A stretch of DNA of 15,201 nucleotides. Source: an uncultured Lachnospiraceae bacterium (GTDB taxonomy: Bacteria; Bacillota; Clostridia; Lachnospirales; Lachnospiraceae). Of this stretch, positions 14,331-15,201 are shown one piece after another (position 1 is the stretch's first letter; each line of letters opens with the position of its first letter). Below the pieces are notes generated by a model. The model was not told where the DNA came from. It was given only the letters and a program-made list of their open reading frames with translations, and made no database searches. The position numbers and the translations under genes were made by a program. The stretch lies in the NCBI GenBank assembly GCA_910584115.1, contig CAJTYN010000001.1:48515-63715 (forward strand). The letters are read 5' to 3'.

Positions 14331-15032
14331 CTATGACATATAGATCCTGGAATACAGTCCCTCGTGCTGCATGCAGCGGATATCAAACCCCGGCGCGGAC
14401 AGGCACAGGTCTTCCATGGTCAGCTCCTCCAACCGGTCCAGGATCTCCGGGAAGATCCCGTGGCTTTTGTACAGCAGCCGCTGCCCGTCCGTCTGGCTTA
14501 AGGGGATGGTCTTCACGCAGTTGGTCACCATGGCGGAGGTCTGGGCGAACAGATAGTGGACCATGGCCTCCCCATAGGGGATCCCCGCCGCCGCGCAGAA
14601 AACCCCGTAGACGACGGCGTGCTGCGGCTGCCTTTTCCCCAGGCTTTCCCGGTATCTCTGGAAAATATCCGTCTCGTAGGGGATCTCCAGGGCGCCCACC
14701 GTTTTCACAAAGCGGGAGCCCAGCTTTTCCCCCGCCTGGCGCACCTCTCTTGGGATCCGGCTGGCCTCCAGCGATCCCTCCAGCTCCAGCAATCTCTCCA
14801 GATCCTCTTCCCCGGCATATCCATAGGCCAGCTTCGCCGCGAGGAGCTCACTGTAACAAGATCCGTATATCAGCCGACTGCGGATATAGCCCCACGCCTC
14901 CTTGGCGGATGATACCAGCCCTTTTTGGATATACGTCTCCAGCCCGTAGGAGTGGGAGTATGCGCCGATGGGAAACAGCGCGTCGTTCACCTGCAAAAGC
15001 AGGAAATATCTGCTCCAGTCTTCTCTTCTCAT
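14331..15032 (-). CDS. ureF: urease accessory protein UreF
   Basis: All-helical protein that bridges UreD and UreG in the urease activation complex and regulates the GTPase activity of UreG. The 233 residues are the usual length. The N-terminal segment DALFPIGAYSHSYGLE (17-32) is the best family hallmark; RQPQHAVVYGVFCAAAGI and AMVTNCVKTIPLSQTDGQ are typical later segments. GGAG (15042-15045) lies nine bases before the ATG and overlaps the stop codon of the preceding gene, so translation is probably coupled to it. Divergent sequence is normal for this family; context confirms the assignment. Confidence 0.95.
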   Translation of the reverse strand: MRREDWSRYFLLLQVNDALFPIGAYSHSYGLETYIQKGLVSSAKEAWGYIRSRLIYGSCYSELLAAKLAYGYAGEEDLERLLELEGSLEASRIPREVRQAGEKLGSRFVKTVGALEIPYETDIFQRYRESLGKRQPQHAVVYGVFCAAAGIPYGEAMVHYLFAQTSAMVTNCVKTIPLSQTDGQRLLYKSHGIFPEILDRLEELTMEDLCLSAPGFDIRCMQHEGLYSRIYMS

Positions 15033-15044
15033 AACCGCTGTCTC

Positions 15045-15201
15045 CTAATGATGATGATCGTTGACGCTGGAGGAGAGCGCCTGGCCAAAGTCAAAGCTCT
15101 TTATGACCTTCTCCCCGGTCACCCCGCAGATCCGGTCCACCTTATCCAGCAGCGCCTGATGATATGGCGCGTAAAAGGTATACGCGTCTTCCCCCCGGAA
15201 C
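15045..15201 (-). CDS. ureE: 3' end of urease accessory nickel chaperone UreE (partial)
   Basis: Only the last 51 codons are inside the window; the gene runs past the right edge. The visible end reads FDFGQALSSSVNDHHH before a TAG stop. A short histidine-rich tail is typical of UreE, where it binds nickel for handover to UreG, and the FDF...ALSSSV segment resembles UreE C-termini from Gram-positive clusters. The position directly before ureF, with only 12 bases between, matches ureE-ureF-ureG-ureD order. The internal part (YHQALLDKVDRICGV) is too short to prove the family, so another nickel-binding accessory protein is possible. Confidence 0.75.
   Translation of the reverse strand, partial: FRGEDAYTFYAPYHQALLDKVDRICGVTGEKVIKSFDFGQALSSSVNDHHH

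Noticed and set aside
14333..15034. Open frame of 233 codons on the + strand opposite ureF
   Set aside because: Pro/Arg/Ser-rich shadow of ureF, with no recognisable motif; the ureF frame has clear family segments and ribosome binding site.

Overview
The window looks like chromosomal DNA of a Gram-positive anaerobe of the class Clostridia, most likely a Lachnospiraceae relative. The basis is the gene order plsX-acpP-rnc-smc-ftsY, strong AGGAGG-type ribosome binding sites, sigma-A-like promoters (TTGACT-N17-TATGAT), a two-cluster DUF362 ferredoxin and an AmmeMemoRadiSam-type protein. Most of the window is GC-rich by eye. An AT-rich block (about 11,450-12,900) stands out as different.

Left part (1-8,004, all + strand). 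The tail of an unrecognised gene is followed by a clear promoter and then plsX and acpP, which serve phospholipid and fatty-acid synthesis. A hairpin with a T-run lies just after acpP. Then come rnc (RNase III), smc (chromosome condensation), ftsY (SRP receptor) and ilvA (threonine ammonia-lyase with a C-terminal ACT domain). All are tightly spaced and probably co-transcribed, at least partly by read-through.

Middle part (8,012-11,502). A DUF362 ferredoxin-type protein (- strand) is divergent from a Memo/LigB-AMMECR1 fusion (+ strand). The fusion converges on and overlaps a LarE-family sulfur insertase (- strand). The upstream regions of the DUF362 gene and larE share a two-part sequence whose spacing differs by exactly 11 bp. 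LarE carries the three-cysteine arrangement known from [4Fe-4S]-dependent LarE rather than the single cysteine of the sacrificial enzyme.

AT-rich block (about 11,450-12,900). It holds a membrane-anchored protein with three cysteine pairs (- strand), a 53-residue ribbon-helix-helix protein (+), a 79-residue XRE-type helix-turn-helix protein (+) and a long hairpin. Upstream of the ribbon-helix-helix gene are TACTT repeats, three of them phased at 11 and 22 bp, which could be its operator.

Right part (12,908-15,201, all - strand). This is the urease accessory cluster ureE (3' end only)-ureF-ureG-ureD, in operon order with short gaps. The structural urease genes would lie beyond the right edge. 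UreEFGD insert nickel into urease, and LarE belongs to nickel-pincer cofactor synthesis, so the right half has a loose nickel theme.

I found no clearly new multi-gene system. The points most worth a second look are the shared upstream element, the phased repeats, the Memo-AMMECR1 fusion without its radical SAM partner, and the accessory island.
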